Assembly (NCBI GenBank): GCA_963708545.1
Contig: CAVPUD010000141.1
Span: 1 to 40,495 of the forward strand
Origin: Extensimonas sp963708545
GTDB lineage: Bacteria > Pseudomonadota > Gammaproteobacteria > Burkholderiales > Burkholderiaceae_C
Direction of reading: 5' to 3'
DNA length: 40,495 nt
Part shown: positions 1 through 7,211 of the stretch, piece by piece
How the letters are laid out: each line of letters starts with the position of its first letter
Position numbering within the stretch: the stretch's first letter is position 1
Position numbers and translations under genes: made by a program
The notes under the pieces: model-generated
Told to the model about the DNA's origin: nothing
Seen by the model: the letters and a program-made list of their open reading frames with translations, nothing else
Database searches by the model: none

Positions 1-11
1 CACTGCGCCGC

Positions 12-821
12 TTAGTTCGCCAAAGCGCTTGCATTAGCCCGCGATTGTGGGAAGGACATCGCGGGTATGTCGCCCAGGCTACCGAAGCCGCTGTCAGGCA
101 AGCCGGGTTGTACCTGAATATCCGGATGGTGGGTGTAGCAAATGAATGGCAGCAACGGATGCCGGGCCGCTTGCCACAGTGTGTGGGCACTGTGCACACT
201 CAAACACATCACTCGATGCGGAAGGTTATTCACATGGCGCATCGGGATGTAGCCTCTTTCTGGGTACACGTCCTCGAAAAGCAGGCGCTCATATTGTCGA
301 TCCACGGGTGCGCGCGCGGTGATGACCATCCAATCGACACCCGTATGCAAGCAATACTGGAAAAATGCCTTGAACAGCACCGTGGTCACAAGGCGGCCCA
401 CTTTGTCATTGGTCACACCCAGCCGGGTCGCTTCTGCCAGCGTCTGGTGGCGCAACCAGTCTGGTAATTCCAGGGATTGCTCGAGCGTCAGCGGCTTGAA
501 ACGATTGGTTTGCACGCGCATGGTGCCCAGCGGGGAGCCGTCGAGGTGCGATTCGGCGAGCAGGATGGCCGCGCCTTCCTCATAGTCGGCAGACTCGGGC
601 AAGCCCAGGGTCTTGGCAAACTCCGGCAGGTGACGGGCGTAGGCCGCCTGGCGGACGTGCACGGCTTTCATGAGGTCTTCGATGCTGGAGACCAGTCGGA
701 CGCTGAAAGGCAGGCGTTCCACTGGCAGGTCTGCCGCATCGACAGAAGTGGCGTCATGCGCCATTGTGGCATTTGAAAACCGCGAAGGTGATGTCGCGAA
801 TTGGGGATGAGCGGCGTGCAT
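12..821 (-). CDS. FeeM-like N-acyl amino acid synthase / GNAT-fold N-acyltransferase
   Basis: 269 residues. The central part (about residues 38-215) resembles the FeeM/autoinducer-synthase-like GNAT fold that transfers an acyl group, usually from acyl-ACP, to an amino acid. Visible landmarks are VRQAAYARHLPEF, a GTMRVQTN segment with the conserved arginine, and EATRLGV followed by a helix and VDWMVITARAPVDRQYERL. There is no signal peptide, so it should be cytosolic. The start is well supported: TGGAGGG lies about 6 nt upstream of the ATG on the minus strand. The first 35 residues and the last 40 are low-complexity tails. The gene points off the left edge with no visible partner. The acyl acceptor is unknown; the family call comes from recalled family patterns, not a search. 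Confidence 0.7.
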   Translation of the reverse strand: MHAAHPQFATSPSRFSNATMAHDATSVDAADLPVERLPFSVRLVSSIEDLMKAVHVRQAAYARHLPEFAKTLGLPESADYEEGAAILLAESHLDGSPLGTMRVQTNRFKPLTLEQSLELPDWLRHQTLAEATRLGVTNDKVGRLVTTVLFKAFFQYCLHTGVDWMVITARAPVDRQYERLLFEDVYPERGYIPMRHVNNLPHRVMCLSVHSAHTLWQAARHPLLPFICYTHHPDIQVQPGLPDSGFGSLGDIPAMSFPQSRANASALAN

Positions 822-1040
822 GAAAACCCTCCAGAGGTGTTGCGCCTGACGGCACGATGGTTTTCTGGACTGTAGGCAGCAGGGCAGGGATCAAAGCCGG
901 AATAAGCGTCCTTTCAGGACGCCATTTCCGGCGATCGTTTGCTGCATTTACCTGTAGTGACGAAGCTGGGCGTGTGCTGCGCTATCGTTGCGCACCGTCC
1001 GCGTTGGGCCTCCCTCAGCCCAATACCTCAGGAGATTTGG

Positions 1041-1361
1041 ATGCGTATCTTTTCCCTCTTTATGGCTGCAACAGGCGTCGGCCTTGGCCTGCTCGCGGGC
1101 TGCGCTGCGCCGTCCGGGCAAGGCAATGTGGCCTTCCCCAGCCCGGGGCCGCGCGGCGGGGTTTGCAATGCGGGGCCGGCCCAGGCCGTGATCGGCAAGC
1201 AGGGCACGGCTTCGGTGGTGGAGCAGGCGCGCGTGCTTTCGGGCGCGGCCATGGCACGGGTGCTGCGCCAGGGGCAGGCGGTAACGCTGGAGTTCAATGA
1301 CGAGCGGCTGAATCTGACCGTCGATGCGCAGGGGCGCATCACGGCCGTGCGCTGCGGTTGA
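1041..1361 (+). CDS. I78-family peptidase inhibitor-like lipoprotein
   Basis: 106 residues. The protein begins with a lipoprotein signal peptide (MRIFSLFMAATGVGLGLLAG then Cys) whose lipobox LAGC is at residues 18-21, so the mature protein should be lipid-anchored in the envelope. The C-terminal half (about 42-106) has the I78 inhibitor pattern: CNAGPAQAVIGKQ, an arginine in the inhibitory region, LEFNDERLNLTVDAQGRI and a final CG, with two cysteines that could form a disulfide. This family inhibits serine proteases. The ATG at 1041 was chosen over the in-frame upstream 939 start because CAGGAGA precedes it and it gives a proper signal peptide. It stands alone and is convergent with suhB. Confidence 0.75.
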   Translation: MRIFSLFMAATGVGLGLLAGCAAPSGQGNVAFPSPGPRGGVCNAGPAQAVIGKQGTASVVEQARVLSGAAMARVLRQGQAVTLEFNDERLNLTVDAQGRITAVRCG

Positions 1362-1452
1362 GAGGCTGCGCGGCCGGGGTCCGGGGAGCAGTCCGCGCGC
1401 AGCGCACCAAGAGCGCCGCGCTGACAGCGCGCTCAACTGCCGGATTGAGGTT

Positions 1453-2433
1453 TTATGCAGCCCCTTCGCCGCTCGCCTTGCCTTCATCCTCTGGCGCGCC
1501 TGTGGCATCGTCCTCAGTGGGTGCGGCGTGCGCTGCGCCGGACATTGGCACGGCAGGCCCATCGGCAAGGGCATTGGCAGGCGCATCTTGCAGGGCTTGG
1601 CGCACGGCAGCCTTGTCGCCTGCGTTGGCAAACTTGCTGTATTTGCCGAGCAGGTGCACGAGCTGGCCGTAGATGCGTGGCGTGCCGGCGAGGCACTCTT
1701 TTTGTTCGAGGAAGTCGGCCTCACCCGTGAAGTTGCCCACCAGCCCGCCCGCTTCGGTCACGAGCAGCGCGCCGGCGGCTACGTCCCAGATGCTCAGGCC
1801 GGTTTCGAAAAAACCGTCGGTGAAGCCTGCGGCGACGTAGGCCAGGTCGAGCGCGGCGGCGCCGGGGCGGCGCAGGCCCGCGGTGCGCGGCATCAGCTCG
1901 GTCATTATTTGCAGATAGGTCTTGAAGTCGTCGCCGGGGCGGAACGGAAAGCCCGTGGAAATCAGGCAGTCCTTGAGCTGGGTGCGCTTGCTCACGCGGA
2001 TGCGGCGCTCGTTGAGGTAGGCGCCGCGGCCTTTGGTCGCGGTGAACAGGTCGTTGCGCGTGGGGTCATAGACCACGGCCTGCTCGACCTTGCCCTGCAC
2101 CATAAGCGCGATGCTCACGCAATACACCGGAAAGCCGTGGATGAAGTTGGTCGTGCCGTCCAGAGGGTCGATGACCCAGACGTGTTCCGAATGCTTGGCA
2201 CCGTGCTCGCGGCCCGATTCTTCGGCCAAGATGCCGTGGCCGGGGTAGGCCGCGAGCAAGGTGTCGATGATGGCCTGCTCGGCCGCCTGGTCCACCTCGG
2301 TGACGAAGTCGTTGATTTGTTTTTGCGACACGCGCACCGCTTCCACGTCCAGCGCCGCGCGGTTGATGAGGGCGCCGGCGGCGCGGGCGGCCTTGATGGC
2401 CACGTTGAGCATGGGGTGCAGGTTGGACGACAT
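1453..2433 (-). CDS. suhB: Inositol-1-monophosphatase (SuhB family)
   Basis: 326 residues from the ATG at 2433. It is an Mg-dependent phosphatase acting on inositol monophosphate; in enterobacteria SuhB also joins rRNA antitermination complexes. All family metal motifs are present: EESG (71-74), DPLDGTTNF (89-97) and WDVAAG (216-221) followed by EAGG. The domain ends near residue 270; a further 50 or so residues are an Ala/Glu/Asp-rich tail not needed by the family. An in-frame TTG seven codons upstream exists, but the ATG at 2433 gives the usual MSSNLHPMLN amino end. It is divergent from trmJ, with a short palindromic repeat (2574-2646) in the shared 267-bp intergenic region. Confidence 0.93.
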   Translation of the reverse strand: MSSNLHPMLNVAIKAARAAGALINRAALDVEAVRVSQKQINDFVTEVDQAAEQAIIDTLLAAYPGHGILAEESGREHGAKHSEHVWVIDPLDGTTNFIHGFPVYCVSIALMVQGKVEQAVVYDPTRNDLFTATKGRGAYLNERRIRVSKRTQLKDCLISTGFPFRPGDDFKTYLQIMTELMPRTAGLRRPGAAALDLAYVAAGFTDGFFETGLSIWDVAAGALLVTEAGGLVGNFTGEADFLEQKECLAGTPRIYGQLVHLLGKYSKFANAGDKAAVRQALQDAPANALADGPAVPMSGAAHAAPTEDDATGAPEDEGKASGEGAA

Positions 2434-2573
2434 GGTGTGTGGGAGCGGGGGCAAAGAGGCGCAAGAAAGCGCAAGCGAGGCAAGGGCGTGCGGGGCGGCG
2501 ATGGCGCTGCGGCGACAATCGGGGCGCGGATTTTATCAACCGCGCACCGGCGCGGCGCCATTTGCCTTCTGGA

Positions 2574-2646
2574 CTTACGCAAACAAGGATGCGGCGAGGT
2601 GTTTTGCCATGGGGCGAACGCCTTGCTTAACCCCGATTTGCGTAAG
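2574..2646. repeat. REP-like palindromic repeat, copy 1
   Basis: Ends are perfect 10-bp inverted repeats CTTACGCAAA (2574-2583) and TTTGCGTAAG (2637-2646) around 53 bp. The left 19 bp recur in inverted orientation at 7112-7130. The element sits between the divergent suhB and trmJ genes. The rest of this intergenic stretch (2434-2700) shows no gene. Confidence 0.6.
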
Positions 2647-2700
2647 CCGTGGCCTTTTGCGCCTCGTCTCCAGATTGGGCTGGCCCCGATTTTCTCCACC

Positions 2701-3492
2701 ATGCAAACCCGCTTCATCCTGATTCAACCAAGCCATGCCGGCAACGTGGGCGCAGTCGCGCGCGCCATGAAGGTCATGGGCTTCGATGACCTCGTGCTCG
2801 TCGCGCCACGCTGGAGCAACGTGTTGCGGCGCGAAGAGGCTACCCAGCGCGCGAGCGGTGCGCTCGACGTGCTGCGCCAGGCGCGCATCGTGGCGACGCT
2901 CGACGAGGCGCTCGTCGGCATGGAACACCTGTGCGCCACGGCGATGACGCCGCGCGACTTCGGCCCGCCCACGCGCACGCCGCGCGCGCATTTCGAGACG
3001 CTCCTCCAAAAAGAGCTTCTTGCGCAGAACCATCAAGGGCTAGAGGCCGATTTGGCTTTGAATTTTGTGCGCCCGCAAAGCGTGGCCTTTCTGTTCGGCC
3101 CGGAGCGCTACGGCATGGCCAACGAGGACGTCTATCGCTGTCACGTGGCGCTGTCTATCCCCGCGAACCCCGATTTCGGCTCGCTCAACCTCGCGGCCGC
3201 GGTGCAGGTGATCGCCTACGAGTGGCGCCTCGCGCTCGGCGGCTTTGCGCCGGCTGCGGCCCCTGTGCCTGCCGATGCGCCGATGCTCGCCGACGCCGCG
3301 CAGGTCGCGGGCATGCTCGCGCATTGGGAGCAGGCGCTCACGGCGCTCGGCTTTCTCGACCCCGCGGCGCCGAAAAAGCTCATGCCGCGCTTGCACCAGC
3401 TTTTCAACCGCGCGCAACTGCGCCGCGAAGAAATCCACATCCTGCGCGGTGTTGCCAAGGCCATGATCGAGGCCGCGCAGGCAAAGCGCTAG
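2701..3492 (+). CDS. trmJ: tRNA (cytidine/uridine-2'-O-)-methyltransferase TrmJ (SPOUT family)
   Basis: 263 residues. It is an S-adenosylmethionine-dependent SPOUT enzyme expected to 2'-O-methylate position 32 of certain tRNAs. The amino end has the group 1 TrmH-family signature: FILIQPSHAGNVGAVARAMK, then GFDDLVLVAPR. The SAM-binding knot region is FLFGPERYGMANED followed by LSIPANPDFGSLNLAAAVQV. The carboxyl end (about 215-260) is the usual helical extension (KKLMPRLHQLFNRAQL...EIHILRGVAKAM). The reading frame is open far upstream, but the ATG at 2701 starts the conserved domain and matches the normal length. cysE follows 40 bp downstream on the same strand; the two may be cotranscribed. 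Confidence 0.92.
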   Translation: MQTRFILIQPSHAGNVGAVARAMKVMGFDDLVLVAPRWSNVLRREEATQRASGALDVLRQARIVATLDEALVGMEHLCATAMTPRDFGPPTRTPRAHFETLLQKELLAQNHQGLEADLALNFVRPQSVAFLFGPERYGMANEDVYRCHVALSIPANPDFGSLNLAAAVQVIAYEWRLALGGFAPAAAPVPADAPMLADAAQVAGMLAHWEQALTALGFLDPAAPKKLMPRLHQLFNRAQLRREEIHILRGVAKAMIEAAQAKR

Positions 3493-3532
3493 ACTGCCAG
3501 CCGTTGCAAGCCGCAACCTCACCCACCAGACC

Positions 3533-4306
3533 ATGTTTTCCCGCCTGCGCTCCGACATCCAGTGCATCCTCGAACGCGACCCGGCCGCGCGCACGGCCTG
3601 GGAGGTGCTGACCTGTTACCCGGGCCTGCACGCGCTGGTGCTGCACCGCTGGGCGCATGCTTGCTGGCAGCGTGGCTTCAAGTGGCTCGGGCGCTTCATC
3701 TCGCACGGCACGCGCTGGCTCACAGGCATCGAAATCCACCCGGGCGCGAAAATCGGCGCGCGCGTGTTCTTCGACCACGGCATGGGCATCGTGATCGGCG
3801 AGACGGCCGAGGTCGGCGACGGCTGCACCATCTACCACGGCGTGACGCTGGGCGGCACCTCGCTCTACAAAGGCGCCAAGCGCCACCCCACGCTGGGCCG
3901 CGACGTGGTCGTCGGGGCCGGCGCGAAGGTGCTGGGCGGCTTCACCGTGGGCGATGGCGCGAAGATCGGCAGCAATGCCGTGGTCACCAAACCCGTGCCC
4001 GCGGGCGCTACCGCGGTGGGCAACCCCGCGCGCATCATCATCGCCGAGGCCGACGCGCGGCGCGAAGCGGCGGCCTCGCGCATGGGGTTTTCGGCCTACG
4101 GCATCACGCAAAACGACGACCCGCTCTCGCTCGCGCTGCGCGGCCTGATCGACAACGCCGCCACGCAGGAGCACCAGATCGCCCTGCTGTGGCAGGCCCT
4201 GGACAAGCTCTCGCAGACGCTGCACGCCGCCGAATGCGTGCCCGGCGATGCGGCCCGCGAAGAGCACTTCGAGGCCGACAAGCTCAACGCGCTGATCGGC
4301 AAGTGA
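3533..4306 (+). CDS. cysE: Serine O-acetyltransferase
   Basis: 257 residues. It makes O-acetylserine from serine and acetyl-CoA, the first step of cysteine synthesis. The amino end (1-65) is the short helical SAT domain; residues 66-165 form a left-handed parallel beta helix of hexapeptide repeats (IHPGAKIGARVFFDHG, VIGETAEVGDG, YHGVTLGGTS, VGAGAKVLG, KIGSNAVV). Asp and His of the FFDHGMG region match the catalytic site. The carboxyl tail is about 80 residues long, as in betaproteobacterial CysE proteins of this short amino-end type. It lies 40 bp after trmJ and immediately before a 186-bp palindromic element. Confidence 0.93.
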   Translation: MFSRLRSDIQCILERDPAARTAWEVLTCYPGLHALVLHRWAHACWQRGFKWLGRFISHGTRWLTGIEIHPGAKIGARVFFDHGMGIVIGETAEVGDGCTIYHGVTLGGTSLYKGAKRHPTLGRDVVVGAGAKVLGGFTVGDGAKIGSNAVVTKPVPAGATAVGNPARIIIAEADARREAAASRMGFSAYGITQNDDPLSLALRGLIDNAATQEHQIALLWQALDKLSQTLHAAECVPGDAAREEHFEADKLNALIGK

Positions 4307-4311
4307 GCGCA

Positions 4312-4497
4312 GCGGGCCGGCCTGAGAGGCTGAGAGTTTTTCGTCCATGGTCGCCTTGCACACCAAAACACCCCCGCTCGTCGTTGCAAATGCTCGCCAT
4401 AGCCCGAGCTATGGCTGCGCTTTGCGCCTCGATCGGAGGCGTTTTGATGCGCCTTTCGGCCGCGGCCAAAAAACTCTCAGCCTCTGAGCCGGCCCGC
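4312..4497. repeat. Giant imperfect palindrome (intergenic repeat)
   Basis: Begins 5 bp after the cysE stop. Outer arms GCGGGCCGG plus CTGAGAGGCTGAGAGTTTTT (4312-4341) pair with AAAAAACTCTCAGCCTCTGAG plus CCGGCCCGC (4468-4497). Inner arms from CAAAAC (about 4363) to GGCGTTTTG (about 4446) are also imperfect inverted repeats around the apical hairpin GCCATAGCCCGAGCTATGGC. The right arm is repeated at 8676-8709. It could act as a bidirectional terminator between cysE and the convergent dehydrogenase gene. Confidence 0.7.
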
Positions 4498-4591
4498 GGC
4501 ATAGGGTATGCTTGCTACTTTAAAAGGAGCTGCTTGTGCCCATGTAGCGCACGCTATAGCCCTTTTTTGCTTGAAGTTCCAGCCCGCCGCA

Positions 4592-5686
4592 TCAAGGCTT
4601 GATCGCGACCTTGAGCACGCCGTCGCGCTGGTGCGAGAACAGGTCGTAGGCCGCCACGATGTCGTCGAGGCGGTAGTGGTGCGTGACCAGCGGGCCCAAG
4701 TCCACGCGCTGCGAGGCAATGACGTTCATCAGGCGGCGCATGCGCTCCTTGCCGCCGGGGCACAGCGCGGTGTTGATCTTGTGGTCGCCCAGACCCGCGG
4801 CAAAAGCCGACAGCGGGATGTGCAGGTCGGTCGAATACACGCCCAGGCTCGACAGCGTGCCGCCCGGCTTGATGCAGCGCAGCGCGGACTCGAAGGTGCC
4901 CTGCGTGCCCAGCGCCTCGATGGCCGAGTCTGTGCCACGGCCGCCGGTGATCTTCATGACCTCGTCCACCACGTCGCAGTTCTTGAAGTTGAGCGTCACG
5001 TCCGCGCCCAATTTTTTCGACACGTCCAGGCGGTGCTCGTTGCCGTCGACGGCGATGATGGTGGTCGCGCCGAGCAGGCGTGCGCCCGCCGTTGCGCACA
5101 GCCCGATCGGGCCCTGCGCAAAGACCACCACCGTGTCGCCGATGCGGATATTGGCGTTCTCTGCGCCCTTGAAGCCCGTGGACATGATGTCGGGGCACAT
5201 CAGCACCTGCTCGTCGCTGAGGCCGTCGGGGATGGGCGCGAGGTTGGCCTGCGCATCCGGCACCAGCACGTATTCGGCCTGCGTGCCGTCGATCAGGTTG
5301 CCGAAACGCCAGCCCGCCGTGGCCTTGTAGCCGTGGCAGCCGCACAGCCCCTGCGGAATCAGGTAGCTGCCGTCCTGCGAAGGCGCGCCGTCCTGCGCCG
5401 CGTAGGAGTTGAAGTTGGGGCAGATGGCGCCCGCGATGACCCGCTGGCCCTCTTGGTAGCCGGTCACGGCGCTGCCGAGTTTTTCGATCACGCCCACGGG
5501 CTCGTGGCCCACCGTCAAGCCCTTGGCGACCGGGTATTCGCCCTTGAGGATGTGTACGTCGGTGCCGCAGATCGTGGTCGTGGTGATGCGCACGAGCGCA
5601 TCGTTGGGGCCCACGTCGGGAATGGGTTTTTCAGTGAGTTCGATACGGCCGGGTTCGACGAATACGGCAGCTTTCATCTTGCGCAT
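4592..5686 (-). CDS. Zinc-dependent alcohol dehydrogenase, secondary-alcohol (isopropanol) dehydrogenase-like
   Basis: 364 residues. A medium-chain dehydrogenase: the catalytic zinc ligand region is TICGTD (Cys40) with GHE (His61-Glu62). The later CPDIMSTGFKGAE segment resembles thermophile isopropanol dehydrogenases, where its Asp is the third ligand. The cofactor fold is seen at FAQGPIGLCATAGARLLGA. The middle insert with several cysteines (ICPNFNSYA...LCGCHGY) is also typical of this branch. The start at 5686 (MRKMKAAVF) is preceded by AAGGAGAG at good spacing; the open frame extends 50 codons upstream without merit. It follows mogA on the same strand after 113 bp. The natural substrate and NAD versus NADP preference cannot be read here. 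Confidence 0.85.
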   Translation of the reverse strand: MRKMKAAVFVEPGRIELTEKPIPDVGPNDALVRITTTTICGTDVHILKGEYPVAKGLTVGHEPVGVIEKLGSAVTGYQEGQRVIAGAICPNFNSYAAQDGAPSQDGSYLIPQGLCGCHGYKATAGWRFGNLIDGTQAEYVLVPDAQANLAPIPDGLSDEQVLMCPDIMSTGFKGAENANIRIGDTVVVFAQGPIGLCATAGARLLGATTIIAVDGNEHRLDVSKKLGADVTLNFKNCDVVDEVMKITGGRGTDSAIEALGTQGTFESALRCIKPGGTLSSLGVYSTDLHIPLSAFAAGLGDHKINTALCPGGKERMRRLMNVIASQRVDLGPLVTHHYRLDDIVAAYDLFSHQRDGVLKVAIKP

Positions 5687-5799
5687 GGAGGCTCTCCTTG
5701 GGTGGCACGGGCCGGGGCACGCCCATCGCGCCCCGCTCGCGTGGGTATAACCACATTCAATGACAAGATGCGAGCTGCGCGACGGTTTTTTGATCCACG

Positions 5800-6426
5800 T
5801 CAAGCCCGCTGCGCCGACTTGGGCCGGAAAGCCTTGCACACGGCCTCGTGCGTCTCGAGGTAGGGGCCGCCGATCAGGTCTATGCAGTAGGGTACGGCGG
5901 CGAAGATGCCGGGCACGATCACTTTGCCCTCGGCGTCCTTGAGGCCTGCTAGCGTTTCGGCAATCGCTTTGGGCTGGCCCGGCAGGTTGATGATGAGCGA
6001 GCGTTCGCGCACCACCGCGACCTGGCGCGAGAGGATCGCCGTGGGCACGAACTTCAGGCTGATCTGGCGCATCTGCTCGCCAAAGCCCGGCAGTTCCTTG
6101 TGCGCCACGGCCAGCGTGGCCTCGGGCGTCACGTCGCGCGGCGCGGGGCCGGTGCCGCCCGTGGTCAGCACCAGGCTGCAGCCTGCGGCGACGAGCTCGA
6201 TCAGCGTCGCGCTGATGCGCTCTTGCTCGTCGGGAATCAGGCGCGGCTCGAAGGCTATGGGGTTTTGCAGCGCGCGCGCGAGCCAGTCCTGCAGCGCGGG
6301 CAGACCTTGGTCGGCGTACACGCCGCTGCTTGCGCGGTCGCTGATCGAGACGATGCCGATCTTGACCGGATCCAAAGTGCCTTGGGGGGCAGACGGTTTG
6401 GTGGGGCTGGGGTTGGAGTCACTCAT
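5800..6426 (-). CDS. mogA: Molybdopterin adenylyltransferase
   Basis: 208 residues. It adenylates molybdopterin before molybdate insertion in molybdenum cofactor synthesis. The MoCF-binding fold shows KIGIVSISDRASSGVY, LVLTTGGTGPAPRDVTPEAT and the LPGQPKAIAETL segment, with INLPG near the active site. The first 20 residues are a Pro/Ser-rich tail. Its start overlaps the end of darP by 8 bp on the same strand, implying translational coupling, and the alcohol dehydrogenase gene follows it. Confidence 0.92.
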   Translation of the reverse strand: MSDSNPSPTKPSAPQGTLDPVKIGIVSISDRASSGVYADQGLPALQDWLARALQNPIAFEPRLIPDEQERISATLIELVAAGCSLVLTTGGTGPAPRDVTPEATLAVAHKELPGFGEQMRQISLKFVPTAILSRQVAVVRERSLIINLPGQPKAIAETLAGLKDAEGKVIVPGIFAAVPYCIDLIGGPYLETHEAVCKAFRPKSAQRA

Positions 6427-7078
6427 TTTCGGACCCGGAAGCGACGGGGGTTGGTTGCACGTCGGCCGCGGCGAGTTGCGCGCGCAGCAATTGAAAGAGC
6501 TCGCGGTAGGCGCGGCCCTTGCGCGGTGCGAGGCCCTGCGATACGGCAGCCTGGCCGGCAGGCGGCGCGTCTTTGCGCGCTTGACGGATCAGCGCGCGCA
6601 ACTGCTGCGTGTCGGTGGCGGGGTGCGCGGCCATCCACGCGGGCAGGGCCGCGTCGTCGGCGAGCAGGCGCTCGCGCCATTGTTCGGCGGCGTGCAGCAG
6701 CTGGTTTTCTGCCGCCGAGCCATTGTGCTGCTCGTCGAGCGCGGCGCGCATCGCGGCTAGCGTTGCTTCGTCGAGCTGGCGCATGAGCTTGCCCACGTAC
6801 TGCATCTGGCGGCGCCTGCCCTCGAAGTTCGTGATGCGCTGCGCCTCGGCGAGCGCGTCGCGCAGCGCATCGGGCAGCGGCAGGCGTGCGAACAGGTCGG
6901 CGCGCAGGCCGAGCAAGTCTTCGCCCAGCGCCTGCAGCGCTGCGCTCTCGCGCTTGCGGTCGGTGCGGCTTGGGCCCGGTGTGCCTTTGCGCTCGGCCTG
7001 CAGCTGCACATCGAGCTCGCTGCCTGCGGCGACGAACTGGCCTTTGACGTAATAGCCTCTGGTGGGTTTGCGTGACAT
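6419..7078 (-). CDS. darP: Ribosome biogenesis factor DarP (YjgA family, dual-action 50S assembly protein)
   Basis: 219 residues from MSRKPTRGYYV at 7078. DarP/YjgA binds late 50S precursors. The family region DRKRESAALQALGEDLLGLRADLFARL...LRDALAEAQRITNFEGRRRQMQYVGKLMR is clear, and the carboxyl half has LRALIRQARKD and KGRAYRELFQLLR. The protein is all-helical with no membrane segment. The upstream GTG/ATG alternatives add only a few residues. It is divergent from pmbA, a pairing kept across many proteobacteria, and overlaps mogA downstream. Confidence 0.9.
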   Translation of the reverse strand: MSRKPTRGYYVKGQFVAAGSELDVQLQAERKGTPGPSRTDRKRESAALQALGEDLLGLRADLFARLPLPDALRDALAEAQRITNFEGRRRQMQYVGKLMRQLDEATLAAMRAALDEQHNGSAAENQLLHAAEQWRERLLADDAALPAWMAAHPATDTQQLRALIRQARKDAPPAGQAAVSQGLAPRKGRAYRELFQLLRAQLAAADVQPTPVASGSENE

Positions 7079-7093
7079 GGGGGTCGGAATCAC

Positions 7094-7132
7094 GGCTTAC
7101 GCACGTCGGGGGCATCCTTGTTTGCGTAAGCC
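7094..7132. repeat. REP-like palindromic repeat, copy 2
   Basis: Perfect 9-bp inverted repeat GGCTTACGC (7094-7102) / GCGTAAGCC (7124-7132). Positions 7112-7130 are the reverse complement of 2574-2592. It sits between the divergent darP and pmbA starts, as copy 1 sits between suhB and trmJ. Confidence 0.6.
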
Positions 7133-7211
7133 CTTGGAATGGAGAAGAAAAGCGCCGCAGCTGGCATGGCAAAGGCAGTCCGCAGCGTCGGCAAGTATCA
7201 TAGCCGCCGCT

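Noticed and set aside
1324..2700. Long open frame running into trmJ from upstream
   Set aside because: It is antisense to suhB, whose motifs are complete; the conserved TrmJ domain begins at the ATG at 2701.
4508..5863. Long plus-strand open frame opposite the alcohol dehydrogenase
   Set aside because: No recognisable domain; it is a GC-rich shadow of the well-supported minus-strand gene.
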